A DNA stretch of 64,000 nucleotides from CAZAPO01 sp044841755 (GCA_044841755.1 JAXOFM010000001.1:186001-250000); one strand, 5' to 3'; shown: positions 56,101 through 64,000, counted from the first letter of the stretch. Notes: generated by a model from the sequence alone, not told the origin. Made by a program: numbers and translations.

Positions 56101-56363
56101 TTTTTATTTATTCTTTTTAAGTGTGCTTCAACATCTACAGGTTTATGAATTACTTTAGTTGAAACAGGATATTTATTTAATAGGTTTTGAGGTCTTATTG
56201 GTCTTTTTTCAAAACCACCTCCGCAGTTAGGACATACTTGTTGCAACACATTTTCTACACATTCTTTACAAAATGTGCATTCGAACGTACAAATCATTGC
56301 CTCACTGGAATCGTGTGGCAATGATCTGTTGCAGTTTTCGCATGTAGAACGTATATCTAACAT
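56097..56363 (-). CDS. DUF1272 small zinc-ribbon protein
   Basis: This 88-residue protein has paired cysteines (STCENCNR, ICTFECTFCKECVEN, CPNCGGGFEKRP) forming one or two zinc sites, followed by a basic tail. DUF1272 proteins have no defined role. The 4-bp overlap with the ALDH gene makes co-translation likely, which is notable in a purely catabolic operon. Confidence 0.85.
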   Translation of the reverse strand: MLDIRSTCENCNRSLPHDSSEAMICTFECTFCKECVENVLQQVCPNCGGGFEKRPIRPQNLLNKYPVSTKVIHKPVDVEAHLKRINKK

Positions 56364-56445
56364 ATTTACATAACTAATTTAATGTTTATATCTAACTCTA
56401 ACAATGGTAAAAACAAAGCTATCTTCTTTTGAATATTTGAAAGGC

Positions 56446-57402
56446 TTAACTTATTAAGTCCAGAACTTCAAGTCTTTCTTTTGCCAGAATATATCTTACA
56501 CGGACATCATCAATTTGCTGTTGAGTTAATTTCTTACCATAAGTTCGAAGCCCTCCAGCGGCATCATTATGATGAATTCCAAAAGCAAACTTAAGGTATT
56601 CTAAAAGTAATGGCTGAGCATCCAGATACGATATGGAATTTAAAGCCCGAGAAATTTTGTTTGCCTCAGCCCATTCTCCATTTGTAACGTATTCCTGCAT
56701 TGTAACACTAGCTTTTGGAAAGATACAACCTACACCTGTAATTCCTCCAGATGCTCCAGCAAGTCCTGCATGAACAGTTACAGTGTCGACACCTGCTAAA
56801 ACTTTTAAATCTTCGTTCTCTAAGGTTAGAGTTTCAATAATAGAAACATCCATAGTCGATATTTTAAGAGCGGTTACTCTAGGGAGAACAGATAGTCTTT
56901 TAAGAAGATCAGTTGAGAGCTCATGATAGCCAGCAGCCTCTGGATTGTTATAAGGCATAATTGTAACGCCTGCATCTTTTGCAGTTGTTTCAGAAAGCGT
57001 ATAGTACGCATACATTTCTTCTTCAGAAGGAACGGCTTTAGTTTTTGGCGGCATAACCATTACTGTATCCACCCCAACTTTAGCAAGTTCTTCAACGATT
57101 TTGGCAAGCTCTTCTTTTGTTTCTGCCGCAGCTCCGCTAATCAATGGGACATTGTATTCTTTAGCAACCTCAGAAAGGGCTTTAAGTAAAGAAAGACGCT
57201 GCTTAGTGCTAAGGTAGCTATTCTCGCCCAGAGTTCCAGAACCGACAAGTCCGCTCATTCTACTTCCGCCCTTTCCTTGAACTTTTAAAATACCTGCGGC
57301 GTATTTTTGTGTTGCATCAAGGTCAATTTCAAGAGCGCCAGATTTTGACTCTTTCAACCATGTAAACACAGCTGGCATAACGCCATTCCACTCTATACGC
57401 AT
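56446..57402 (-). CDS. DHDPS-family enzyme; probable delta1-pyrroline-4-hydroxy-2-carboxylate deaminase
   Basis: The ATG at 57402 (MRIEWNGVMPAVFTW) is preferred to one 63 bp upstream, which would add a non-homologous tail. The 318-residue protein has the DapA/NAL TIM-barrel fold with Schiff-base Lys180 (RVTALKISTMD) and Tyr151 (IMPYNNP). In this cluster it should open and deaminate delta1-pyrroline-4-hydroxy-2-carboxylate to 2-oxoglutarate semialdehyde. It is the first gene of the leftward operon and diverges from the AraC-type regulator gene. Confidence 0.88.
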   Translation of the reverse strand: MRIEWNGVMPAVFTWLKESKSGALEIDLDATQKYAAGILKVQGKGGSRMSGLVGSGTLGENSYLSTKQRLSLLKALSEVAKEYNVPLISGAAAETKEELAKIVEELAKVGVDTVMVMPPKTKAVPSEEEMYAYYTLSETTAKDAGVTIMPYNNPEAAGYHELSTDLLKRLSVLPRVTALKISTMDVSIIETLTLENEDLKVLAGVDTVTVHAGLAGASGGITGVGCIFPKASVTMQEYVTNGEWAEANKISRALNSISYLDAQPLLLEYLKFAFGIHHNDAAGGLRTYGKKLTQQQIDDVRVRYILAKERLEVLDLIS

Positions 57403-57583
57403 TTTTATAGTTTTTAAATGATAGAGTAAAATTAGAATCTCTTCATAGAATATTTTAATTGTCATTTATCCTATAACAATACAATATTATCCCTATTTTT
57501 TTGTTTTCATGAATATTTTGGATTTTATTTGCGAAGTATTGATATAATATTATGTCAATGAGTCGTTTTAAAATGACGAAACA
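57403..57583. promoter_or_regulatory. divergent regulatory region between the Hyp operon and its AraC-type regulator
   Basis: Two dyads stand out: attga-N12-tcaat at 57538-57559 enclosing an AT palindrome, and the nearly perfect 16-bp palindrome gtcgttttaaaatgac at 57562-57577, seven bases before the regulator ATG. Both are candidate AraC or autoregulatory sites. No exact TAnnTTTG box was identified with confidence. Confidence 0.4.
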
Positions 57584-58432
57584 ATGAAAGTTTTACCTTT
57601 TGAAATTCCAAAACCCACTAAAGACGCTTTGATCTACCAAGAAGATCACGAGTTGGTTTTTTATGACAAGCTGCATCAACATCAAGAAATTCAACTGAGC
57701 TATCTTGTTGAAGGAGAAGGCACCCTAGTTGTTGGTGACACTGTGAATCAATACAAAAAAGGGGATGTTTTAGTTATTGGAAGTAATTTACCCCATGTAT
57801 TCAAAAGTGAAGTGAACGCAAACAAAAAGTCATTAATGCTCACTTTATTCTTTACCCGAGATGGTTTTGGCAAACATTTCTTCGATTTGGAAGAATTACA
57901 TAGCTTGAACTCTTTTTTTAGACGTGCTGAGAATGGTTTCAAAGTACATTCAGAAACAGAAACCATTGGGACTTTGTTTAAAAACTTAAAAAGAGTAGGG
58001 AAACTAAAACGATTTACTACTTTTTTAGAAATTCTTTCTCTGTTGACAAAAGCTAAGAAAACCGATCTTTCCTCTTTTGTTTATGAAAAGAAATTTTCTG
58101 CAAATGAAGGGAAGCGAATGCAAGATGTGATTTCCTACACCATGAACCATTACCAAAAACAAATCAATTTAGAAGAAGTTGCCTACGTTGCAAACATGAC
58201 AAAGAATGCTTTTTGCAAGTATTTTAAAAAGAGAACGAACAAAACTTACTTTAGGTTTTTAAATGAATTGCGAGTTGAAAATGCGAGTAAGGTATTGCTC
58301 TCTAATAGCGACCTCTCTATTGCAGAAATAGCAGATAAATCTGGATTTAATAACATTTCAAATTTCAACAGGCAATTTAAGTCGGTTAAAGGGATGGTCC
58401 CTTCAGAATATAGAAAGACAAAAGCTATTTAG
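57584..58432 (+). CDS. AraC-family regulator with cupin sensor domain (hydroxyproline cluster)
   Basis: This 282-residue protein has an N-terminal cupin (HQEIQLSYLVEGEGTLVVGD, then GDVLVIGSNLPHVF) and a C-terminal double helix-turn-helix AraC domain (INLEEVAYVANMTKNAFCKYF, then SIAEIADKSGFNNISNFNRQF). It is divergently transcribed from the deaminase gene, the usual layout for a pathway activator. The probable effector is hydroxyproline or an intermediate. A terminator overlaps its stop codon. Confidence 0.92.
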   Translation: MKVLPFEIPKPTKDALIYQEDHELVFYDKLHQHQEIQLSYLVEGEGTLVVGDTVNQYKKGDVLVIGSNLPHVFKSEVNANKKSLMLTLFFTRDGFGKHFFDLEELHSLNSFFRRAENGFKVHSETETIGTLFKNLKRVGKLKRFTTFLEILSLLTKAKKTDLSSFVYEKKFSANEGKRMQDVISYTMNHYQKQINLEEVAYVANMTKNAFCKYFKKRTNKTYFRFLNELRVENASKVLLSNSDLSIAEIADKSGFNNISNFNRQFKSVKGMVPSEYRKTKAI

Positions 58433-58455
58433 CCTTATAGGTTAAATAGCTTTTT
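58420..58455 (+). terminator. terminator overlapping the AraC-type gene stop
   Basis: The arms aaaagctattta and taaatagctttt are exact complements around a 10-11 nt loop, followed by Ts. The upstream arm includes the last codons and stop of the regulator gene. It may also work for the convergent gene at 58477. Confidence 0.75.
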
Positions 58456-58476
58456 ACAACTAAATCAAACAACAGT

Positions 58477-59319
58477 TTAGTTGTCATCTGGCGGATTCAT
58501 GGACTTATGTAGTTCTGGAACAGAACTGTAAATTCTATCACTATGAACTCCAGTTAAATATTTGTCCATTACTTTGCCGTAAGCGTCTTTCTTTTCGTCA
58601 GTGTCCCAATGTGCAGCAAACAATCTTCCTTGTTGTGCAATACCTTTTTCAAGTTCAGCTAATGTTTCAGCAACAAAAACTTCAACAAACTCGGTTCTGT
58701 CAGCACCATAATAATGGGTTTGAGGGTAATATGCTTTATAATGTTCATTGTTATGTGTAACAACTTCATTGTATTCATTCAACACATCCATAAACTCATT
58801 ACCTTTCCCGTCTTCTGGAAAAGTAAAATAGCTTGTTCTTACATAATAAATTAATGGAAGTTCTAATTCCTCTAATGCTTTTGCTCCTGGAATGGTAACA
58901 TATATCTCATCGGAATGCGGAGTAGCATAAAACTTATTTTGCTTCTTTAAGAATGCTGCTCTCTCTTTTTCATCAGGCCATGCTTCTGCCGTTAATTCTT
59001 CATTACGCTTAACAGCTTCCTCCATTGCTACCCAAGAAGGATAAACGGTAATAAACAATATCTCTGAACTATCTTCTGTAAAATGATGCTGCAATACTGT
59101 TGTAGACAGAATATGTTCATTTTTCATAGTGACCTTTTCATGATATTCCACTTCAGTATCTTTCCATTCATCCATTGAAAAATCCTCAAGTTCCATATTC
59201 CAGTGCATGGTAATTACCTCGACATAAAATGTTGGTGTTTCTTGAGCATAAAACGAAGTTGAAATCAAGAATAACAGAAAAGTTACCCTTTTAAAGTAGT
59301 AGTGTTGGATGACTTTCAT
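58477..59319 (-). CDS. exported protein of unknown function with internal duplication
   Basis: I do not recognise this 280-residue protein. It has a signal peptide (VTFLLFLISTSFYAQ) and two similar halves. Each half has a His-containing strand, a strand of the type EILFITVYPSW / TEFVEVFVAET, a helix with acidic residues, and ends near HSDEIYVTIP / HSDRIYSSVP. The layout resembles tandem dimeric alpha/beta-barrel (ferredoxin-like) units. It is monocistronic and convergent with the AraC-type gene. No function is proposed. Confidence 0.7.
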   Translation of the reverse strand: MKVIQHYYFKRVTFLLFLISTSFYAQETPTFYVEVITMHWNMELEDFSMDEWKDTEVEYHEKVTMKNEHILSTTVLQHHFTEDSSEILFITVYPSWVAMEEAVKRNEELTAEAWPDEKERAAFLKKQNKFYATPHSDEIYVTIPGAKALEELELPLIYYVRTSYFTFPEDGKGNEFMDVLNEYNEVVTHNNEHYKAYYPQTHYYGADRTEFVEVFVAETLAELEKGIAQQGRLFAAHWDTDEKKDAYGKVMDKYLTGVHSDRIYSSVPELHKSMNPPDDN

Positions 59320-59488
59320 AATTTCAAAATTAAATTAGTATATGATGGTTATTAAATACTATTTAAGTTTGAGGCTCTACCAAAACTCTATTTCATAATG
59401 TTCTGCAGAAATTGAAAGCCTTTTAAAGATACAAAATTTATTTTAGTACTCTTCAATCAGGTGAAGCAACATGTGGTTTTTAATACTG

Positions 59489-60067
59489 TTATATTTTTTT
59501 TACGTACTTGGTTATAATAACGATATGTTGTCCATCAACCTTTCCTTCAATATATTCAGGATTGCCATGATCTAATGAAATTCTGCGAACTGCTGTTCCT
59601 TGTTTAGCCACCATCCTAGATCCTTTTACTTTTAGATCTTTGATAAGCACCACCGAATCTCCAGCCTGTAAGATTACACCATTTACATCTTTATGAACAG
59701 CTTTGTCTGAGTTGTCTTCACCATCATCCATAGCTTTTGCAAATTCCAAAATATCTTCTTCTAAATACATCATATCTAACAAGTCTTGTGGCCAACCTTC
59801 ACTTTTTAATCTATTAAGCATTCTCCAAGCCATAACTTGTACTGCTTGGTGTTCGCTCCACATGCTATCATTTAAACAACGCCAATGATTTGGGTTTATA
59901 TTATCTGGATTATTGATTTGATCTAAGCAAACTTCGCAGACTAATAGTGCTTTATTTGCTTCTTCACTTTTGGAAGGAGGAATTACATAAACTTGCAGAT
60001 TCTCGTTACTACTACAAAGTTCACAACAATCTGCACTTCGTTTTCTTAATTCTCTTTCTAAACTCAT
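59489..60067 (-). CDS. PhnA-domain protein with N-terminal zinc ribbon
   Basis: This 192-residue protein has an N-terminal Cys-rich region (CCELCSSNENL; LLVCEVCLDQI) consistent with a zinc ribbon and a C-terminal PhnA domain (GVILQAGDSVVLIKDLKVKG; VRRISL). It is longer than the E. coli PhnA-type proteins of about 110 residues because of a middle insert. No phosphonate genes are nearby, so the name reflects fold only. Confidence 0.85.
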   Translation of the reverse strand: MSLERELRKRSADCCELCSSNENLQVYVIPPSKSEEANKALLVCEVCLDQINNPDNINPNHWRCLNDSMWSEHQAVQVMAWRMLNRLKSEGWPQDLLDMMYLEEDILEFAKAMDDGEDNSDKAVHKDVNGVILQAGDSVVLIKDLKVKGSRMVAKQGTAVRRISLDHGNPEYIEGKVDGQHIVIITKYVKKI

Positions 60068-60104
60068 GATTGGATTTATTGTTGGGGCAATTTATTATTT
60101 GTTA

Positions 60105-60473
60105 TTACAAGTTTTCTAGCTCTCTTTGAAGCTTTTTAGTCATATTTTTCACCACCATTTCATAAGAATGGTCTATTAACTCTAAAATAAATTCATGACG
60201 TAATTCTTTTTTGTGTATTGCAATTGTATTCCAATGCTTATTACTTACATAAGGTCCAGCATAAATGCTTTCATATTTATCTCTTAACTCTATGGTATAC
60301 TCTGGATCGCATTTTAAGGTGATTGATCCCTCTCCCTGATCCCATTTATTTAGCGGTGCCATTACAAACATCTTTCCCATTACCTTAAAAACCAAAGTAT
60401 TTTCATCAAACGGAAAACTCTCAGTTACGGCTTTTTTACTTAGGCAATGATCTCTTACAACATCAATGTTCAT
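60105..60473 (-). CDS. MmcQ/YjbR family DNA-binding-like protein
   Basis: This 122-residue protein has the MmcQ/YjbR fold features: an N-terminal VRDHCLSKKAVTESFPFDENT segment, KVMGKMFVMAPL and the HWNTIAI strand. The family resembles CyaY-like double-wing DNA-binding folds, but its role is not established. It overlaps the DUF4230 gene by 4 bp, beginning an unexceptional run of small leftward genes. Confidence 0.88.
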   Translation of the reverse strand: MNIDVVRDHCLSKKAVTESFPFDENTLVFKVMGKMFVMAPLNKWDQGEGSITLKCDPEYTIELRDKYESIYAGPYVSNKHWNTIAIHKKELRHEFILELIDHSYEMVVKNMTKKLQRELENL

Positions 60474-61078
60474 TCTAGCAGTTCTTTGTCTTTATCTTCA
60501 ATCTCTAAAGCTTTGTAATCAAGTTTCCAGCCAATAGTCTGCACAATATTTTCTATAAGCAATATGGCTTCTAGAGCTTCTTTTTTTGCAGAAGGATAGA
60601 GTCCGCTTTCAGGAACCTTTTCTTGTATGTGCTTTTTGGCCTCGGAATGCAAATCTGTAAGATCACTAGCATCAAACCTATTGAAATAACCATCCTTCTT
60701 ATCATAATAATCTAACGTGGTTTCTATGGAGAGAACCTCAGGTTGTGGAAAATCATTCAAAACAATGGTTTTTGTTCTATTATTGGCTTTAATATTGACC
60801 TTTGACAAATCAAACCCAACATATGCTTTAGCATTCACAACTACTAACGCTTTCTTTTTACTAGAAATAAGTTTTAAGAATTTTTGCTTAACATCTGTAT
60901 AATGATAGATCTCTGCAAAATCTCCTTCAACAGTAATAAACTTGCAAACACTCTTGATTTTATCAAGTAAAATAACCGACTGTGTATTCGTCAATTTTTT
61001 TGTTTGTTGAAATTTCAAATACAGGATCCCCCCAGCGGTGGCAAGAACACCAATTATTATTCCTAATAAAGCTTCCAT
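60470..61078 (-). CDS. DUF4230 membrane-anchored protein
   Basis: This 202-residue protein has one N-terminal transmembrane helix (LLGIIIGVLATAGGILYL) and a DUF4230 domain (VEGDFAEIYHYTD, then VVVNAKAYVGFDLSKVNI and VLSIETTLDYYDKKDGYFN). The bulk should face the periplasm. Function is unknown. It is followed 2 bp upstream by the DUF4260 gene in the same direction. Confidence 0.83.
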   Translation of the reverse strand: MEALLGIIIGVLATAGGILYLKFQQTKKLTNTQSVILLDKIKSVCKFITVEGDFAEIYHYTDVKQKFLKLISSKKKALVVVNAKAYVGFDLSKVNIKANNRTKTIVLNDFPQPEVLSIETTLDYYDKKDGYFNRFDASDLTDLHSEAKKHIQEKVPESGLYPSAKKEALEAILLIENIVQTIGWKLDYKALEIEDKDKELLE

Positions 61079-61080
61079 TT

Positions 61081-61434
61081 TTATTTTTTACCTACGGTTC
61101 CTAGATGTGTACGATTAAAAGCATCAAAATACTTTAAACCATAACCAAAAACTCTGTCAAGTGAAGTATGTGAAAACAAAATAACACCTATAAGTTGTAT
61201 TACTTGACTTTGAAAATAAACTCCAACAAAGTAAACTGTTATGGCTATGCCTTTATGATGAAATACATTATAAGTTATAGCTCCTACTTTAGTATTAACA
61301 ATATAACCTAACATACCAATATCTGGAGTTAGAATAAGTACTAAAAACCACCACCAACTAAACGTTAATTGATTAAACATAAAGATACCTAAAGCAAACA
61401 TGCATAATTCCTCAATTTTTAAAGATGTTTTCAT
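61081..61434 (-). CDS. DUF4260 membrane protein
   Basis: This 117-residue hydrophobic protein has about four helices and the DUF4260 pattern TPDIGMLGYIVNTKVGA, YNVFHHKG and FSHTSLDRVFGYGLKY. The conserved Asp and His residues in the membrane hint at metal or proton handling, but no function is known. Its start overlaps the upstream cyclase gene by 4 bp. Confidence 0.85.
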   Translation of the reverse strand: MKTSLKIEELCMFALGIFMFNQLTFSWWWFLVLILTPDIGMLGYIVNTKVGAITYNVFHHKGIAITVYFVGVYFQSQVIQLIGVILFSHTSLDRVFGYGLKYFDAFNRTHLGTVGKK

Positions 61435-62183
61435 TTGCTCTCAATTTTATATAAAATAGGTTTGCTTGGAGTTGCATCATTCTCAAAAGGTGCAATCATG
61501 AGATTCAGCAAATACTCACCATCATCAACTGAATTTGGCACAAAAATAAATTCTGTAATGGTAGCATCCATTCTAAGTTTTCCGCTAGTGTTCCAAAAGG
61601 CATTATGAGATAGCAACTTACCTTCATCTTTTTCTTTATCAACACTAGGCAAATCTATCAGTAAGTGTTTTATCCCTTTTTCTTTTAAATAAATTGCAGC
61701 TTCTTCTAACAAATAGGGAGGATTGGTATTTGAGTAGCGCTTACTTTTCTTCTCAGATAAATTAGGCAATGTTCTAATTACAATGGCGTCTCTTTTCTTA
61801 TTTCTTAGAGCTGTTCTTAATTGTTTTGCCGATATAAAAAAATCTCCCCCATCACTTTCTGGTGCTACGGTAACCACTTCTGCCACAAAAAAATAGTGCC
61901 TCAAGTTCTTGTTTACTGAATGTACTTTTTCTGTTATATGACCTACACACTCTGTATGTGTTATGTGTGAATGTGGGTTAAAATGAATATTATTAAAATT
62001 TACAACAGCTCCTTCAGATACTTTTATAACATCTCCATTAAAATCTTCTGGAAATATCTTTGGATCATCAATATACCAAGCATTTATGCTTTCCTTAGAA
62101 GTATCTATTGCAATGGAAATATCAATAGGTTTTGATACATCTATTTGTATTTTCCTTGAATTGTATTGAATTGTAGCTATCAT
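61431..62183 (-). CDS. cyclase/kynurenine-formamidase-like family protein
   Basis: The ATG at 62183 is chosen over an in-frame TTG six bases upstream. The 250-residue protein has the family's metal-binding region (VNFNNIHFNPHSHITHTECVGH), a variant of the HxGTHxDxPxH motif, with later conserved parts (LLIDLPSVDKEKDEGKL, HNAFW). It should be a metal-dependent hydrolase acting on an amide or lactone. Substrate is unknown. It lies 12 bp after hemW in the same direction. Confidence 0.82.
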   Translation of the reverse strand: MIATIQYNSRKIQIDVSKPIDISIAIDTSKESINAWYIDDPKIFPEDFNGDVIKVSEGAVVNFNNIHFNPHSHITHTECVGHITEKVHSVNKNLRHYFFVAEVVTVAPESDGGDFFISAKQLRTALRNKKRDAIVIRTLPNLSEKKSKRYSNTNPPYLLEEAAIYLKEKGIKHLLIDLPSVDKEKDEGKLLSHNAFWNTSGKLRMDATITEFIFVPNSVDDGEYLLNLMIAPFENDATPSKPILYKIESK

Positions 62184-62195
62184 AATCAAATATAC

Positions 62196-63350
62196 TTAAA
62201 TCATAAACATTTCTGATGCGATTCCATCAATTAAAAACTTACCTTTTTGAGTAGCTATTAGCTTCTCAATACAACTCTGATTTTCATCAAAATCACTCGA
62301 AGTGACAGTTAGCAAACCTTTATCTAGGTATAGTTTAGAAGTCTTTTTTAAGTGCTGTAGAAATTCTCTCCCAAATTGCGTTTCGACTTTATTAAATGAA
62401 ACTCCCCAAATAGTGCGTAATCCAGTCATGATATATTCATTAAAACGATCTTCATCTGTTAAGATTTCTATTTGACTAGGCAGAACCTTCTTTTCTAATG
62501 CCTGAATATATTTAGCATTATTGGAAAAATTCCACGAACGTTGTTCCCCATTAAACGAATGAGCCGACGGACCAATTCCTAAATAGTGTTTCCCTTGCCA
62601 ATAGCTGGTATTGTGCTTTGAAAAATACTCAGGTTTTCCAAAATTAGAAATCTCATACTGCACAAATCCATTATTTTCTGCTTCTGTTACCAGATGATTA
62701 AAATGTTGTAGCGCCAGCGACTCATCAATTTGTGGATATATTCCTTTGTTTATAAAACTATTTAAAGCTGTTTTTGGCTCAACCGTTAAGGCATAACTTG
62801 AAATATGAGGTACACCAAAACCAAATGCTATTTGAAGATTTTGGCTCCACTTTTCCAGACTCATATTTGGGATTCCGTAGATGAGATCAATCGTAATATT
62901 ATCGAAATTTTTACTTGCTGCTTCTAAACACTTTTTAGCCTCAACCGAATTATGCGCTCTGTTCATTGCTCTTAGATCATCTTCAAAGAATGATTGAATT
63001 CCGATGCTAAGTCTATTTATAGGTGTGGAAGTTAAGTCACTTATTCGTTTAGTTGTTAAGTCATCTGGGTTAGCTTCTAAAGTAATTTCCGGGTTTTCAA
63101 TTATACTGTAATTCTTAAAGACTTCATCAATCAACAATTGCAGTTCACTAGTACTCAATAATGATGGTGTTCCTCCTCCAAAATAGATGGTCTCTACTTT
63201 TTGATTTACCAGTTCTTTTTGCCTTAACTGAAGTTCTTTTCTTAAAGCATTAATTAGTTTATCTTTCTTTTTTAAAGAAGTAGAAAAGTGAAAATCGCAG
63301 TAATGACATGCCTGTTTACAAAATGGTATATGAATATATATTCCAGCCAA
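62196..63350 (-). CDS. hemW: HemW, radical-SAM heme chaperone-like protein
   Basis: This 384-residue protein has the radical-SAM cluster motif CKQACHYC (Cys11, Cys15, Cys18), then GGGTPSLL and a HemN-type C-terminal domain (FNEYIMTGLRTIWGVS). HemW inserts or carries heme and is often misnamed coproporphyrinogen oxidase. The start is a TTG at 63350, since the conserved N-terminus AGIYIHIPFC begins there and no ATG precedes it. It lies 11 bp after ruvC. Confidence 0.93.
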   Translation of the reverse strand: MAGIYIHIPFCKQACHYCDFHFSTSLKKKDKLINALRKELQLRQKELVNQKVETIYFGGGTPSLLSTSELQLLIDEVFKNYSIIENPEITLEANPDDLTTKRISDLTSTPINRLSIGIQSFFEDDLRAMNRAHNSVEAKKCLEAASKNFDNITIDLIYGIPNMSLEKWSQNLQIAFGFGVPHISSYALTVEPKTALNSFINKGIYPQIDESLALQHFNHLVTEAENNGFVQYEISNFGKPEYFSKHNTSYWQGKHYLGIGPSAHSFNGEQRSWNFSNNAKYIQALEKKVLPSQIEILTDEDRFNEYIMTGLRTIWGVSFNKVETQFGREFLQHLKKTSKLYLDKGLLTVTSSDFDENQSCIEKLIATQKGKFLIDGIASEMFMI

Positions 63351-63361
63351 AACGGTTAAGG

Positions 63362-63913
63362 TTAAACGATTCTGTCGTCATTCTGTTTTACAAAACTCTC
63401 CCAACCAGAATATGTTTTACCAACGTTTACTTTCCCTGAATTGTAGAAATGGCAAACTGCTGCTGCAAGACCATCTGTAGCATCTAAATTTTTAGGCAAG
63501 GTCTTTAAATCTAGCATACTTTGAAGCATTTTGGCTACTTGCTCCTTACTTGCATTTCCGTTTCCGGTAATTGCCATTTTTATTTTTTTTGGCAAATACT
63601 CTGTAATAGGTATTTGTCTACTCAAACCCGCTGCCATAGCTACACCTTGTGCACGACCAAGCTTGAGCATACTCTGTACATTCTTCCCAAAAAATGGCGC
63701 TTCAATAGCAATTTCATCTGGATTAAAAGTGTCTATGAGCTCAATAGTACGTTCAAAAATGTACTTGAGTTTCAAATAATGATCTCCATACTTCTTAAGA
63801 TGCAACTCATTCAGTTGCATAAATTCCATGCGTTTATTAACCACTTTTATAAGCCCAAATCCCATAATGGTCGTTCCAGGGTCAATTCCTAAAATAATAC
63901 GTTCATTACTCAT
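63362..63913 (-). CDS. ruvC: RuvC, Holliday junction resolvase
   Basis: This 183-residue protein has the RNase-H-like fold of RuvC. Acidic catalytic residues are in ILGIDPGTTIMGFG, IAIEAPFFG and NLDATDGLAAAVCH. It cuts Holliday junctions made during recombination, together with RuvAB. It begins the short ruvC-hemW-cyclase run. The 87 bp upstream to the window edge contain no supportable feature. Confidence 0.95.
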   Translation of the reverse strand: MSNERIILGIDPGTTIMGFGLIKVVNKRMEFMQLNELHLKKYGDHYLKLKYIFERTIELIDTFNPDEIAIEAPFFGKNVQSMLKLGRAQGVAMAAGLSRQIPITEYLPKKIKMAITGNGNASKEQVAKMLQSMLDLKTLPKNLDATDGLAAAVCHFYNSGKVNVGKTYSGWESFVKQNDDRIV

Positions 63914-64000
63914 AAATCACTGCATGCTATTTCTAAATTGAAGACTCAATAAATTAGTGTTACTTTGTAATTACTGAAAAGCTAATTTATGTTAACTGGT

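Noticed and set aside
59489..60067. PhnA homology as a sign of phosphonate degradation
   Set aside because: No phosphonate uptake or cleavage genes lie nearby and PhnA-domain proteins are widespread without that role.
63914..64000. ATG at 63989 as the start of a rightward gene
   Set aside because: Only four codons are inside the window, which is too little to support a call.

Overview
The window looks like chromosomal DNA of a marine-type Flavobacteriaceae (Bacteroidota). It is AT-rich throughout. It carries a SusC/SusD pair, type IX secretion C-terminal domains ending in a YPNP-type start, many lipoproteins, and -7 boxes of the TAnnTTTG type. Genes lack classical Shine-Dalgarno sequences and are packed with 1-8 bp overlaps. 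I see no insertion sequence, prophage or CRISPR array.

Layout. (1) 1-15.5 kb is a maltodextrin/starch utilisation locus built around a LacI-type regulator. Leftward it encodes an MFS sugar transporter, beta-phosphoglucomutase, GH65 maltose phosphorylase and a GH13 lipoprotein cut by the window edge. Rightward it encodes SusC, SusD (with a SusE-like domain inserted), a SusE-like lipoprotein and a secreted GH13 alpha-amylase. (2) 15.5-18.5 kb holds a MacB/LolD-like ABC exporter with its adaptor, followed by tRNA-Leu(TAG). (3) 18.9-32.4 kb holds a GMC oxidoreductase pair, peptidases of families M20, S9, M28 and S37, an EamA exporter, a BlaI/M56 regulatory pair with recognisable operators, and a DUF4407 protein. 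(4) 32.5-44.4 kb is one tightly overlapping rightward operon: pyrroline-2-carboxylate reductase, trans-3-hydroxyproline dehydratase, a GH63-like lipoprotein, a kinase/M23/aminotransferase-III fusion resembling hydroxylysine kinase plus 5-phosphohydroxylysine phospho-lyase, a GH2 beta-galactosidase lipoprotein and a sodium/sugar symporter. A decayed lipoprotein gene follows. (5) 45.7-58.4 kb is a leftward cluster encoding the whole trans-4-hydroxyproline to 2-oxoglutarate route (epimerase, D-hydroxyproline dehydrogenase, deaminase, semialdehyde dehydrogenase), interleaved with two M24 Xaa-Pro-type peptidases, a DPP-IV-like peptidase, a DUF885 protein and a small zinc protein. A divergent AraC-type regulator sits at its head. 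(6) 58.4-64 kb holds housekeeping or unknown genes, including hemW and ruvC.

The most interesting reading is that regions 4 and 5 together form a catabolic super-locus for the post-translationally modified residues of collagen: 4-hydroxyproline, 3-hydroxyproline, and hydroxylysine carrying Glc-alpha-1,2-Gal-beta. Hydroxyproline catabolism and the kinase/phospho-lyase chemistry are known individually. The proposal that the GH63-like enzyme, the GH2 enzyme, the trifunctional fusion and the symporter work as a glycosyl-hydroxylysine pathway is my inference from co-localisation and has not been tested.
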